From assembly GCA_009733575.1 (NCBI GenBank), contig ML769467.1:160695-224438 (forward strand): DNA of 63,744 bases. Direction: 5' to 3'. The DNA comes from Gymnopus androsaceus JB14 (taxonomy: Eukaryota > Basidiomycota > Agaricomycetes > Agaricales > Omphalotaceae). The position numbers and the translations under genes were made by a program. Each line of letters opens with the position of its first letter. Positions within the stretch are counted from its first letter, which is position 1. Below, in pieces: positions 1-11,660 of the stretch. Below the pieces are notes generated by a model. It saw only the letters and a program-made list of their open reading frames with translations. It was not told the origin of the DNA and searched no databases.

Positions 1-336
1 TTGCTGGCCAAATACGCCCGAAAATGCGAAATTCAATGATCAAGCATTGTCTTGACTTACCTTGGCACTTGGAGATTGATGCTGGTGTGATTTCTGAGTC
101 TTTAGGTTATAGGCCCGCTGCCTATATAAAATTAAGAGAAAAGAATCATATTAGGGTTTAGGACGACATGCAAATAACACCATTAGGCAGACAATGCGCC
201 TCCACTTGAGTGCATAGAATGCCAGGAAGAGACTGAAATTACTGCACAGACATGTTAGACATAAAGTCTACAATCGCCCCTACACCTTCAGTAAATTCAT
301 CATCCTCTTCGTCTCCTCCATTGTCGGATTCAGGGT

Positions 337-3300
337 TTAGAGCATGTGAGCTGGGCTCAGGCACATTTGTATCAACCGCGCCCTTTTGTTTCCCGGAGAA
401 GGATTGCCTGTAAAACCTGGTAAATCATATGTCTGGTGAATGCGCGCAAGCAGCAGCCGGTTCACTGCTTGGCGGCGATGTATGTAGTCGGAGACGGGGC
501 CTAACATCGGCGAGTCTGTCAGCCTTTCGAGAACAGCATTGAAGTGCTTCCCTTCATCAACTATAGAGGTGTGAAGGCGTCGAATGCCAATGTTGCAGTG
601 TACAATTTCTTCGCGAGCATGCTGGATTCGATGGTGTTGCTTCATGAGACTGCGATTGACTGGCTTGGCCCATGGCTGGTCGAAGACACTGTGTCGTGTG
701 TCCTTAAGGATGTTGAACTGGTCAAGGAATGCGAAATGCAAAACTTTTGCCCAGTCCAAGGTGTCGCGGGGAGGGGTGAGTGCTGAGGCGGCGGTATTGT
801 ATGATTTGACAGCATTTCGAATAGCCTGGGAGCGCGTTGAAGGGTGTTCGCTATATGTGTGCGCATCTTGTATCCTGCAATACAAGTATATAGCTCAACT
901 GAAATCTTAATGTTGCAATTCACATACCTGTGTTGGAAAGGTTCATCTTGGTGAAGCTCGAATAGTTGCTGAACCACCAGCTTCTGTAGGTGTTCCAGTG
1001 CTTGTCGATACTTACGGGTATTGAGGTACTCCATTGCGTCCTTGTACTCCCGGTCATGTGGCTCCCATCAACGCTCAACATTCATTGCCGTTTCCATCTG
1101 AACGATTTCAAATAGAACCTTGTCCCTCTGCTCAAGAAGGAAGCGACGTCGAGTTTCTGTTTTCCGGCTTTCAGAGAGGTTGATATTGTACAAGGCAGCA
1201 TCGGAAAGGAATTGGTAGTCAGAGGGGGTATGGAGGCAAAAGCTTGTGCTTGCGTTTTCGTAACTGGTGCTATGTTGCGAACTTGAAAATCAGAAAACAT
1301 ATGCAAAATCAAATATCTGAAACGCACTTGATTTCCCTGTACTTCCGAAGCAGTTCAATATACGCGACAGCGTGGAGGTCCTCCGACGTCTCGCTGCCCA
1401 GAGTAGATAGGTGGCGCTGTTCGTCATTGAGATACGTATCAATATCTCCCTCAGTGAGATTCAGTGCCTGAAGGTCGGCCTTGAAAGCAGGAAGTTTGAA
1501 TTCCAGAATATCGAGGGCTTGGATGTAGTTGTTGTGGAGCATCGTAGTGAGATTTTGATACTTTTCACAATCCCATTGTTGGAGAAATAGGTCAATGAAA
1601 ATGCGGTGTCGATGAGGACTCATGTACCGCGTGATAGAAGCAAGCTGGTTCGAGGAGGAGAAGAGTCATTCTAGGGTTTCGAGGTCCTCTAGTCCCATGC
1701 CAGGGATGTTGAGAGGGTGAAATTTCTGCTGGCAAATAGCGCAGTGTGAGTATCCATGAAATGCATTCACGCAAGTCCGGCACCCTTTCTGCTCGAACTC
1801 AGAGCCTAGCAAACTGCTGCGTATTGTGCTGCTGAAGCTGCAGCCAATATCGTAGCCAATATCCACGCAGGACCAAAAACCTTGAGTGCTTTTGCTACCA
1901 TAGCAAGTGGGTATTTTGCTCTGTAAGATAATTGTTGAGTATGCATCAAGAAGAGAAAAATAGAACACACAGTTCCCCACTCCGTATCATATCTGCTACC
2001 CACAGTACAAAACCATGCCAACAGGCCATGGCAAAATACCCCGACTCATGGAACGCTTCCCACATCTTCTTTTCGCCGTCCGCCGCTGCAGCCTTCCAGT
2101 TATTGGCACATTCGCAAATTTTGGGGTCTGGGTCCCCATTGGTTGGGTCTCCATGTTCTTCTGGCGCCCCGAAGCCTTCTTTGCTGTCTTCTATGGCTGT
2201 TTTGGACTGAGAGCGGCGTGCGGGAACTTTGTTGGCAAAAGTATTGACAAATTCCTCACTGAGGTAATAGTCACTCTCGCCAAAGACACGGGTGTCTGCA
2301 ACTTCACGTTTGCCAACGCCATCCATGCGTTTCAGCGAGTTGTTGCCATCAACAATGACCATACGAGAGAATTTTAGTGGGGGTTCACCTTCAAGCTGAA
2401 ATAATGTCAGTTGGATGAGACGTACTAATTCCCAGATTTCATACCTCATAGGCGCAAGGCAGGCAGCTGTTGAGTGCGCAGTAATCTGGTGTGTTGTGTC
2501 CTAGCTCGGCAGAAAGGCGGGTGTTGACCTTCCATAGTATGGCTAGGTAAACGTCAAATGTGTCAGAGAGTGCGGTTCGATATGAGCGGCGGTATGGGAT
2601 CTACAGAGTGGCTAGCGTTAAGTGAAGCAGCAATAAATAAAATTACCCACAGCGTATAAATGACAAGTGGTTTTGGCGAAAGCTTCAACACTAAAGTTAG
2701 GCTTGAATAGTCGCATGGCATAGAAGAGTTCCAGAGTTCGAAGTGAGACAGCAAGTGAGGGTGATTCAGGTGAAGCAGCAAGGTATCCTGCACTGACAAG
2801 GGCTGAGGTGGCTTTCATTTCGCTATTTCAATGGATGGTTATTTCGCAAGCAAGTGAGTATACGTCAACGACGGGGATAGAGAACTCCCAACCAGCAGTA
2901 GCGGGAGACTGTGGTACAGAAGATGGGTGATGCTTCCAGTTGATGTAGTGAACAACTAGTTCGTCAAGGATGGAAGCCCATGCATTATGGAATTGGTTAA
3001 TACGCTGCTTCCAGGTGCGCGTGTCTTTGTATTTGCAATGGCCATGCCACTTGTTAATGCCAATGTAGTCTCGTAGTTCTACTACAATACTTTGGGAGGG
3101 CCTGAGCTCTGTGTCGCTATCATTATCATCCGGTTCTCCTCCGACATTGAGATTGAACCCAAGGCCATTGACATCCATAGCATCAGGAGTCTGAGGCATG
3201 TCTCCAGAAATGTCTTCTAAAGCATTCTGCAATTCAGTGCTGAGGCCTTGAGATACAGTTAGTATTGCACAGTCATTTATGCATAACAGAGACGCACCTT

Positions 3301-3451
3301 GCGATGCTTGCGTTCTTCTTGATTGTGCTTCCTCCCGTTGCTTGGCCATAGCTTGAGGACCTAACGTAGAAGCTACGCCAGGCCTTTTTCCAAACCTTCC
3401 ACTACCAACATATGAGTGTACCGTGCGCTGAATTAATTCACCTTTCGCCAT
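337..3451 (-). pseudogene. KDZ (Kyakuja-Dileera-Zisupton) transposase, decayed
   Basis: Reading on the minus strand from 3451, successive blocks match the order of KDZ-family transposases. They are an N-terminal linker; a block with SLRTLELF and FSVEAFAK (about 2800-2650); DGNNSLKRM (about 2360); CANNWKAAAADGEKKMWEAF followed by ACWHGFVLWVADM (about 2110-1990); YDIGCSF and VNAFHGYSHCAICQ with nearby GLEDLETLE (about 1860-1670); and a C-terminal helical part (1620-340). These proteins are RNase H-fold cut-and-paste transposases with Zn-binding inserts. The reading frame is broken: a TGA at 2828-2830 interrupts an otherwise continuous frame, and later blocks lie in different frames, only some of which can be joined by plausible introns. 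I see no TIR pair around it. Most likely an inactive relic; a multi-intron live gene is possible but less likely because of the in-frame stop. Confidence 0.8.
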
Positions 3452-3876
3452 AAATCGGGGTGTTGAAAAAGACTACGGAGATGTGAGAGCTCTGCAAGAG
3501 CTGCAATCCAAATGCAAAAATTGAATCTGCTATTAAGTCAAGTCAAAAGTAGGAAGGTGGTAGCTAGCAGGAGGAGGGCGGGATGAAGGGCGGGTGAAGG
3601 GCGGGATGATGATAAGATGCCTGATTGCGCAAGATGCAGATTGGAAGGCAAGTTTGTTGCCGGAGGAACGTCCGTCAAACAGAATCACGCATTTTCTGGC
3701 TTATGTGAGGGGTCTATGGGTCTATCTGGACTCCTTCCTAATTGATATTAGCTAGAGTTATTCGTCGAAATATTCGGAGTGTGCGGTAATACGCGAATCA
3801 AGGGGAGGGAGCCTGGCATGTGGGGGCCATCATGCCAGGCTTATACGTTTCAGTTGGTGTGATGTTGAGGTGCAAG
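3452..3876. other. intergenic, no gene seen
   Basis: This holds short GC-rich direct repeats (GGGCGGG motifs near 3578-3605) between the KDZ relic and the divergently oriented secreted-protein gene. I see no ORF with coding character. It must contain the promoter of the downstream gene, but no clear TATA box was recognised. Confidence 0.4.
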
Positions 3877-4661
3877 ATGCGTTTCAACTACTCTATCGCA
3901 GCCCTAAGTCTAGTCTGCACCACTTTATTTGCAGTACCCCTCGGTGTGAGTAATCAAATTATTCTCTGAACATTATTTAACCTCGCCTACCGTATTCGTA
4001 GGCAAAAACCAATGTGGAAACACTAGTACCCTCTAAACGCGACCTCTCATTTTCGAAGGAAAAGGGTATTATATTCAATAATATGGCTCTCACCAAAGGC
4101 ATCAAATCAACTACTTCCAACACCAAAGCTAGTTCCAACGCCAAAGCTGCCCCCCACTCTCATTCCAAACCCTCTGAAACACCCGAAGTCGTGATTACAT
4201 ACCCCTCCGTTACACAAATTCAAGCAGTGCACCCTGACTCTAACCCTCTCAAATGCACGGATGATGCCGAGGAGATTGTCCAGAAAGACGCGGTAATACC
4301 TAGCCTCCCTCAATTGGCCACAAATAGTATGGTGACAATGCTACATTTATTATAGGTCACAGCGCTCTTGAACGCCGCCAAAGACACAGTTAAACTACCA
4401 TTGAAATACACCTTCACGAACGAGGAGGACTGCCTTTGTTTCGCAAGGACAGATCCCATGTATGGCACTGTTCTATTTGGCTTCATAGTGAAAAACACGG
4501 AAGAGGGGAAATGTTCAGACCACCTTGAACATGTCAGAAATGGACAAGTGTGCCAGGGGAAGACAGACAGCTTAGGGACTGGGGGAGACAATGAAGTATA
4601 TGGCTGGATTAGGGCCCCTCCGGATTACGAAACTATTTTTTCGAAGGAACCTCCGCCGTAG
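3877..4661 (+). CDS. small secreted protein, three exons
   Basis: I assign exons 3877-3945, 4002-4292 and 4356-4661. Both introns have GT/AG borders and are phase 0; an in-frame TAG at the end of intron 2 supports its removal. The 221-residue product starts MRFNYSIAALSLVCTTLFA, a typical signal peptide, followed by a Lys/Ser/Thr/Asn-rich low-complexity linker (about residues 45-75) and an acidic C-terminal region with Cys residues (DCLCFA, KCSDH, QVCQG). I do not recognise a domain. The ATG at 3877 is chosen because only it supplies the hydrophobic leader. It could be a lineage-specific secreted or effector-like protein. A remnant at 54560-55079 has a similar leader and intron placement. Confidence 0.65.
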
Positions 4662-5641
4662 AGCATCATATGTCACCGCCGCGCTGTAATTTTCATTATT
4701 ATCAATAGAGCGCACATCCATTCCGTTTCGTTCCTTTCACGCTCCTTCTCTACGAATGTTGCCGGCTCGAAATAAAAATATTCCGCATCAGTATTGTCAG
4801 ATTTCAAGGTGCAGCTACAGCTGTCACAATAGTGCCCATCTACGGATGTAGAGTGCTCACTCATTGGATTTTCCACGTTCCAGGCCTCTGCTTTCCGCTT
4901 ACGTACGGCTTGCTTCTGGGTACTTCTGTCTGGAATTTCTCTGTTTATGGCAAAATTCGGAGCTACGAGTGAGAGTTTCAACGCGTGACGTCACGCGAAG
5001 AAGTTCAGCGGTTTGCGCTTTGCTTGGTTAGACGGATTCAAGAAGCATGGAAAGAAAAATAGCTCTGTAAACTGGGTATCCGTGCTACTTAGGATTCAGA
5101 TTTGATGAGGCATAATATTGCAGTCGAAAAACGTTATGGTTGAGCATCCGTTGACAAGAAATTCGACGCTTTGACATCCAACATCGTTATATTTCATCTG
5201 CCCCGAGTCCTTATTCATCTTGTTTTTTGTTAGTTGACTACTTGCTTTAGTTCCGTTGTAAATATACGCGCAGGGACTGACTGAGCTGTGAAGCTCAAAG
5301 TGAGAATGAATATTAATGAGTATTATTCTAGCTACATAGGCCTTATACACATGTCCATACAGTATCTAAATGTTTCTAAAATATTCTGTAATCTACATAT
5401 ATGATGGGTAATGTAGAATTATCTAGAATATTCTCGGAGTTCCCGGGATTGACTATGGTGCCAAAGCATAGAATTCCAACAAGTTCATTAGTTCAATAAA
5501 TATTTCATAGTTCTTTCTAAAAATGAGATGGTCCTTCATGATTCTGGAGCTTTAGAAAATAATATTTTACTATACAAATACCATATCTGACAACCTTCAA
5601 TAATTTAAACAAAGTCTTCTAAAATACCTCTTTACATCATG
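4662..5641. other. intergenic; weak minus-strand ORF only
   Basis: An ORF on the minus strand (4981-4673, 102 residues, Glu/Lys/Cys-containing, ending just past the secreted-protein gene) has no recognisable domain and I do not call it a gene. The remainder to 5641 is AT-rich, without coding signal, and leads into the left TIR of the next element. Confidence 0.35.
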
Positions 5642-5932
5642 CATCAGCAAAACCTGGGTGGTCTCCAGAGATCTCCAGAGAGCTCCAGAGCACCCATAGC
5701 TTCTAGAGCAGCTGTAGCAAGGATAGTAATTCCAGGAAGCTCTGGAGGACTATTGAGTTCTCTGGAGCTCTCTGGAGACCACCTATCATTTGATGATTCA
5801 GGTTACCAAGCTCCATTCAATCGAGAATTTACATATCAAATTTTCACATGCAATAATTATAATTATAAAGCATTTTATTGTTATCATACACTTCTGAATT
5901 ACAGGCATTGGACAAGGTACTACTGCTACATA
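5642..5932 (+). repeat. left TIR of element A
   Basis: 291 bp. Near-identical in inverse orientation to 7161-7451. The outer ~150 bp are CTCCAGAG-type palindromic units; the inner half is AT-rich unique sequence. The alignment stops at exactly the same internal base in both arms. Confidence 0.8.
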
Positions 5933-6112
5933 CATCAGTAAAACCTGGTTGTTTTCTGGAGCTCTCAGAGCATTGAATTGAGCTCTGGAGACCTCTGAAG
6001 ACCTCTGGCTGCTCTGAAGCTGCCATCAGCCAAACCTGGATATTCGCTGGAGCACTCAGAGCATTGAATTGCGTGCTGGAGAGCTCTGGAGAGTGAGCTG
6101 TCAGACTTGAGT

Positions 6113-6897
6113 GTCAGTTAAGTGACATAAAAGGAAACAGTTGCCAGGGATAAAACTATTGAGAAACCCTATGCAAATGTCATTCGAAGGTTTCTGTTGA
6201 TTTGGCCGCTGCCCGGCCGGATGCTCCATTTTCCTGGGCACTCCCTGGGCACTTCGACACTTTCGCTAACCTTTCCTGGCCATAGACTCTATCATTCTTA
6301 ATACCTCACCATTGTAATAAATTCATTTTATTCAGTTTATCACCATGTTTTCAGCTCAGAGAGCTCTCACTGTTCACCATCTTATACCCAGGATGCCAAT
6401 CCTCAGTGAACTTCGAAGTAGGAGGTCTTAGATATAAAGTAAGAACCATTCAGAGGTCATCTTGACCTGTTTTTTCCACCCTTCATGGCTAATAATTCAG
6501 AGACATTGCGTCTCAAACTTGCCGATACGCATCAAGTTCCAACGTAACAACAACACTTGAACAACACTCTAAAATATTCCGGTGATGAGGGACAGACTCA
6601 TTATTGTGTACTAAGTGTAGTCCCTATTTCATCCGCTATTTGGGCAACGACGAGAAGACTATCAGTATTGCTGAAATCTGCCTTGCAGCAGCGCACAAAA
6701 TAGTTGGCCGTGAGTCACCTACACGGTACACGACGCGCGTTGGCCGGAAGAATGTAGGGGTCGGGATTAGCTAATCTGGCCCATGGCCGTGGCATACACG
6801 GGTTCTCCCATAGTCATCGGGGGTTTCTGCAAAAATCAGGGTTTCTCAATAGTTTTATCCAGTTGCCAGGCCCTTCCTTTTACATCACATAACTGAC
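6113..6897. mobile_element. inverted-repeat unit nested in element A
   Basis: Arms 6113-6170 and 6838-6897 are inverted copies (shared cores CTGTCAGTTA, ATAAAAGGAA, GTTGCCAGG and GATAAAACTATTGAGAAACC, indels between them). The ~670 bp between them has no ORF of note. It looks like a second, older MITE-type insertion, or an internal stem of element A itself. Confidence 0.5.
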
Positions 6898-7160
6898 AGA
6901 ACGGTCACCCAATGCTGTAAACTGTCAGGACATTGTATAAAGGTATTGCCGTTCAGCTCAAAGTTGAATGTTGACTTGTGCTTTTTTTTCTTCCTTCCCT
7001 CCATTGTCACAACTCGGTTTCACTAAGTTCTTTCCTCTCACTGTAAGTTGATATCCCCTTTCAGCATCAATCAGTGATTGATATTTTTAGAAATAACTAA
7101 TGGCTGTAGGCCAGAGGATGGCTTGGCAAATGGGAATAATATAAGTTTATTACATAGTAC

Positions 7161-7451
7161 TATGTAGCAGTAGTACCTTGTCCAATGCCTGTAATTCAGA
7201 AGTGTATGATAACAATAAAATGCTTTATAATTATAATTATTGCATGTGAAAATTTGATATGTAAATTTTCGATTGAATGGAGCTTGGTAACCTGAATCAT
7301 CAAATGATAGGTAGTCTCCAGAGAGCTCCAGAGAGCTCAATAGTCCTCCAGAGCTTCCTGGAATTACTATCCTTGCTACAGCTGCTCCAGAAGCTATGGG
7401 TGCTCTGGAGCTCTCTGGAGATCTCTGGAGACCACCCAGGTTTTGCTGATG
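7161..7451 (-). repeat. right TIR of element A
   Basis: 291 bp, inverted copy of 5642-5932. The few differences seen are mostly C/T or G/A transitions. The short ORFs translated from both arms are the same peptide in mirror image, a by-product of the repeat and not a gene. Confidence 0.8.
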
Positions 7452-7634
7452 ACGTGACTGTTGGGGCGTACAATGACCACGTACACTCCTTGTTTTCCTC
7501 AGGAGACTGAGACAAATTCTGGAACTTCTCACAGGTAAATTTGACATGCATGTCCATCTGTATCCACCACTTCCCTAAAGTCCAACCATGCCCAATGCTT
7601 CCTGAACCGAGTCAAAGCCCAATGGGGTTGAGGG

Positions 7635-7880
7635 ATGTATAATGACAATCTGTACCATCCCAGTTGTCTCAGACTTGCTTCTGCCAAGCGCTTGGAGCAA
7701 TGCAAGCATGCAGCTCTGGGGTTCTGGCAGACCCCATAAAGATGAGTGCGGTGTGGTAAGTGGGTTTGAAAATATTGAACAAAATAGTCACTATTCCCTT
7801 TAACTTGCTATGGTAAACCTTCCACCCAACAGCCTCCGGTGATTACCACCTCTTGAGTCTCACAGGCTTGTCTGGAGATA
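7635..7880 (+). repeat. decayed copy of the GMC-oxidoreductase upstream region
   Basis: Blocks such as TATAATGA, ATCCCAG.TGTCTCAGACT, CCAAGCGCTTGGAGC, GTAAGTGGGTTT and TCTGGAGA occur in the same order as at 45391-45605, just upstream of the GMC gene start. Where they differ, this copy generally has TG or CA where the 45-kb copy has CG, as expected for a methylated, decaying duplicate. Confidence 0.6.
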
Positions 7881-7956
7881 TGGGTCCAGAATCTCTGCAG
7901 GAGGTGAGGTGCTGATACATGCTGTCTAGGAAGAGGCCCTGCACAAGCCTGACTCG

Positions 7957-8104
7957 TAGTGATGTGCCGGCCCAGCTTTGGCCTGGTGAGCCGGGGCTTG
8001 GGCTTTCCAAAACTGAAGCTGGGCCCTACCCCCGGGGCCCTGGCTTGGCCTGGCCTGGCTTTGGCTTAAGCCGGGGGTTTTGAGGTGGCTGTGTACACAT
8101 GCAG
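7957..8104. mobile_element. left half of a hAT-like MITE split by element B
   Basis: Starts TAGTGATGTGCCGGC, followed by GC-rich units (GGCCTGG, CCGGGG). The reverse complement of 27756-27640 starts with the same 15 bases and carries similar units. With the 19.2-kb insertion removed the two halves make a ~559-bp element. TAG-type termini suggest hAT affinity (family knowledge); AGCCTGA is found just outside both ends but offset by 4 bp on the left, so a target duplication is uncertain. Confidence 0.65.
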
Positions 8105-8350
8105 CATCAGCAAAACCTGTATTTTGGGATTTTTCTCCCACAGCACTGCCAGGGTGTCTATATATTTCCCAGCGCTTCCAGCGCTGGAAAGCGCTGGCCA
8201 GAGATGCTTTGACACTGGCCAGTGTTGGCAAGAGATGCTTTGACGCTGGCCAGTGCTGCTACCGCTGGTACTTTTAACTCTGAAAAACAAATCGGACTAG
8301 TAATAAAATGACCGTTAAAGGCTAGTAAAACTAATAAAAGGACAGTAAAC
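8105..8350 (+). repeat. left terminal/subterminal region of element B
   Basis: The 18-bp TIR is followed by a palindromic array around AGCGCTGG and CTGGCCAG(TG) units, including two direct copies of AGAGATGCTTTGAC.CTGGCC (about 8200-8250). Such arrays are the usual kind of transposase-binding subterminal repeat; binding is inference. Confidence 0.7.
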
Positions 8351-11300
8351 TACTTGTATGAACAAGGATCGCTTTTCTCGAATGCGTAGAAATTTTCTTT
8401 ATCCCAATACTTGTTAAGCAAAAAATTAACGGAAATATGAGTAACGTTATAACAAGTGAGAGATGGATTTGCTTTTTTTCCATGCCTTGTATTAACATCC
8501 ACCATAGCTCGGAATTGTGGCAAGGGAATTATATTGCCTAAAGGTGTGCTATCCCGGCGAAATGCTTTCCTTAACACATACTGCCCTGAAAAATAATCAG
8601 GATACACGCCTGGACCCCACGCCTGATAGACAGGAAGCTTCAAGTATTTAGCTGGAGGAGGAGGCTGTTTGATGACATCAAATCGTTCGCAATAAGCCAG
8701 AAATTTCTCTGTCCCTGGAACAGAAAATACAGCATTTTTTGGCTGAGATGGCGTGAATATCATCTTGACAAGGACAACGATATGACCTGAATCCTTCATG
8801 AGTAAGGGTCATAATAACAAAACGGATGCTACCTTCAAGAGAACTCCTTGGCCAGACTTTATTCGGATTGATATTAACCAAAGCAAAGTCACTTCGGCCA
8901 AGCGTCCATTTGGGATTCTCTGACTCCAAGTCAGGCGGTGCAGCAAAGATAGTTCGAACATCATGAAGACGGGTCAAATCATAATACTGCCTGTGCTGCA
9001 CTCTCATTCGAGACCAGATTTTAAGTTTGCGAAAAGGTAGAGATGCTGTGTTGGCATTTTGAGATCGAAGCCCACCGACTAGAAAAGTCCTGGTACCTTC
9101 AGAAAATCAATCAAGGTAATCCTTTAAAGCACCTTGTAATCCAGGTAGCTTGAACTTTAGTGCTGCTTCTCCAATAGTTAGACTATTGTAATCAGGATCC
9201 CGAGTGACGCTCATAGCTGCACAAGTACCAGAAGGATCTGTGAAAACCCGAAAAGGCTTTGGAGAGTTGGGATTTGCCTTAACCCCTTCTGCCCAAAGGA
9301 AAAAATCCTGTTTTGGACGAGTCGCTCCCCAGATCTTTTTTGATATAAGAGTGGCTTCAAGCTCTTTTTGAAGATCTAAGGTTGTGCTGACAACGATACC
9401 TGTAGCAGCGTTATCTTCATCTGCATCACTAGCTTCATCAGCGCCATTTTCAAATTGATCGTCAAGGTGATTTCCATGGGTATCAAGCTTGGTAGGTGTT
9501 TCGGTAATATTGAACCTAACGTCGCAGTCCTTCATGGAAGTATTGAGATCAAAATCTCGTATCCAAGCCTGCAAGTCCAAAGTTCGACAGATCCCCTCCT
9601 CTAGGCTCTTGTTATTCCCTGCTCGGGCAGGATCTTTGATTTCAGTGATATGTGCATGTTCAGTAGGCTCTGCAGACCACTGCATAATTGGACCTGACGC
9701 TTTGATACTGGGATAAACGGATTGCATAAATTCCAATTTAGGAATTTGCCAATGATCAAGCGGGCCGCCTTTGGATCCCAACCGTGCTTCTGCCTCAAGA
9801 ATAGCTGGTTTTGCCTCGTGGAACTCATCTAGGGCTAACTGAACCCTTGCAGAAGACTCATCGCTGAAACATGGAGCCTGTTCCGAGTAGCGAAAGTCCA
9901 TCGCTGAACGAATAGCAAGAAGGAACTCCTTGGGAACGCCCCCAGCTATGACAGCCACAATACGGCGCATTATGTCTCGCTGTCCCTTTCCTGTGACCTG
10001 CTTCAATGCAGAGATGCCTTCAGGGAAATGCCGAAATCCTTGTCTAGGAGACAGAACAGAGAAGCGAAAATCGGTTTCTTCAGGACCAAGGCCATTGATG
10101 CACCATTTTAAATCATGGTCAAAGAACATCTTTAAACCATGGTGTAGAATTTCTGGTGTAAGGAACTCGCATGGCTCTGCTAAAGGCCAGTCTCGCCAGA
10201 AAGGGTCTATTACACCGTTTGTCCGAAACGTCTTCAAGGTTGTAGCATATTTGGAAAGATCCTCTGCGTCTCCATGGGCAATGCTATCATCTATAGTTCT
10301 AAGAGTATCATTGCCAAGACGTGGAGGATGACGATAGTTGTCCCCATAATCAAGGTACATGGCAGTAGTGAAGGGAGACGTTTTTCCTCCACCTCCTACG
10401 CAGGCTATCAGAGTGGCCTCCGGAGTATCAACAATGTTGGCCACAAGGAGAGTATAAACCCATCTGACTTGACCCACAGGGTCAGCCATAAGATGACCTA
10501 TGGAGGCTACAATCTTCAATGGGTTTGTTGCGATATCTAGGCATTTATGGTAGACTCGGTTCTCTAAAACTGCTCGCACGCTACGTTTAGGATGGATGAA
10601 ATGAGGGATTGGTATGAGAGCAAGCAGTTGAAACAAGTGGTGCGATGCTTTTGATTGAAAATCTGAATCTATATTCGCCGTACTGATTAATAATGGATGG
10701 GCGCATCTATCCCCAGTAATAACAGATACAGTCGTTTTGTCAGAAGACAAAATCGTTCCCAAAAGTGTAGCTCCTTCCGGTAAATTGCTCTGAATATTAG
10801 TTAGACTGTAGATGAGTTAGGCAAGTAATGGAATGTTTGGCATACCTGCATATCCCAGGCTCGGTTAGATGACAGCCAGGATTCATATACCCTCATTGTC
10901 TTATCTGCCGTCTTGAAGATTTGCAGAGGCTCAAAGTGAAGATAGTCTTTTACAAGAGGACTTTTCAACATGTGTTCGAGAACTTCAATGGCATCCCGAT
11001 AGTGTAGATAGAAGGGAGCCTTTGCTGGATAAAGAGGATCTGTAGGGATCTGGACATATTTCCAAGGAGGGACTGGAGGTAACAGCCAAGCAGTATCTAT
11101 CAATTTCTTCGATGTTTTGAAAGATAGATAGCTTCGTTTCGTCTGTAAGTTACAATTATCAGTAAAAAGCAGCCGCAAAGCAGAAGAAAACTCACAATTT
11201 CTAATTTGAGATACTCATCTATCTCAGCCAAACTCATGGAAGACTGGAGAAGAAAACGGGCAAGCTGCCATTCCTCTCTAGAGCTCCAGGGATAATAAAG

Positions 11301-11612
11301 GTTTTCTATTCGCTCCTGGGCGTATCGGTCAGTGTCAAAATCATCCAGAGCTGTATTGGCGTGGCCTAAGATACGTGCAGCTCCAGGATAACGTTCCATT
11401 TTGGAGGTAAAAGCAGGAGGAAGAGCAGAAGGTAGAGTGGGAGGAGATTGTGGGGGCAGCACTGGCTGTTTTGCCTGGGGAGTCTGAAGACGCTTCTTTT
11501 TGGAACAAGAAGTAAGACTAACGTGGATATTAGCCCCCCTTTGAGTGTCAAAGGTACGAGCACAGTAATTACACTGGAAAGTGCGGAGATGATGTTTTTG
11601 GGAGAAAGGCAT
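8350..11612 (-). pseudogene. Plavaka-family transposase, nearly intact, one in-frame stop
   Basis: Start ATG at 11612 (MPFSQKHHLRTFQCNYC). The N-terminus holds a C2H2-like finger (CNYC...H...C). Exon 1 ends at 11196 with a GTGAG donor; further exons follow at 11143-~10848 and from ~10795, and a last intron precedes HIVVLVKMIF (~8808). The central 1.65-kb frame contains blocks typical of Plavaka transposases: GDRCAHPLLIS, ALIPIPHF, YHKCLDIATNPLK, VRWVYTLLVANIVDTPEATLIACV and a C-terminal RFSVLSPRQGFRHFPEGIS. At 9107-9109 a TGA replaces what the context (DYLD-stop-FSEG) suggests was CGA (Arg); beyond it the same frame stays open to the intron and on to the stop near 8350. The gene lies 48 bp downstream of the TET/JBP gene on the same strand, suggesting a linked module. 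Confidence 0.8.
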
Positions 11613-11660
11613 GCAATCTAAGCGCGCGCTAACAATTTTATTTACAGCGGTACTAAGCTA

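Larger units (their letters stand above)
5642..7451. mobile_element. Element A: 1.8-kb non-autonomous CATCAG-family transposon
   Basis: The two ends are long inverted repeats, 5642-5932 and 7161-7451, each 291 bp and differing at only a few positions. Each starts CATCAGCAAAACCTGGG and is filled with CTCCAGAG/CTCTGGAG units (for example 5663-5700 and 5745-5790). No transposase lies inside. The interior carries a second CATCAG end at 5933, a direct partial copy at about 6029, and a separate inverted-repeat unit (6113-6897). The flanking dinucleotides (TG left, AC right) do not match, unlike other family members, so the insertion may have been rearranged. A TATAAAGG at about 6937 and a CT-rich tract downstream look like a promoter facing the right end. 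Confidence 0.7.

Noticed and set aside
544..910. Plus-strand ORFs overlapping the KDZ relic
   Set aside because: They are antisense shadows of the KDZ coding frames and show no domain.
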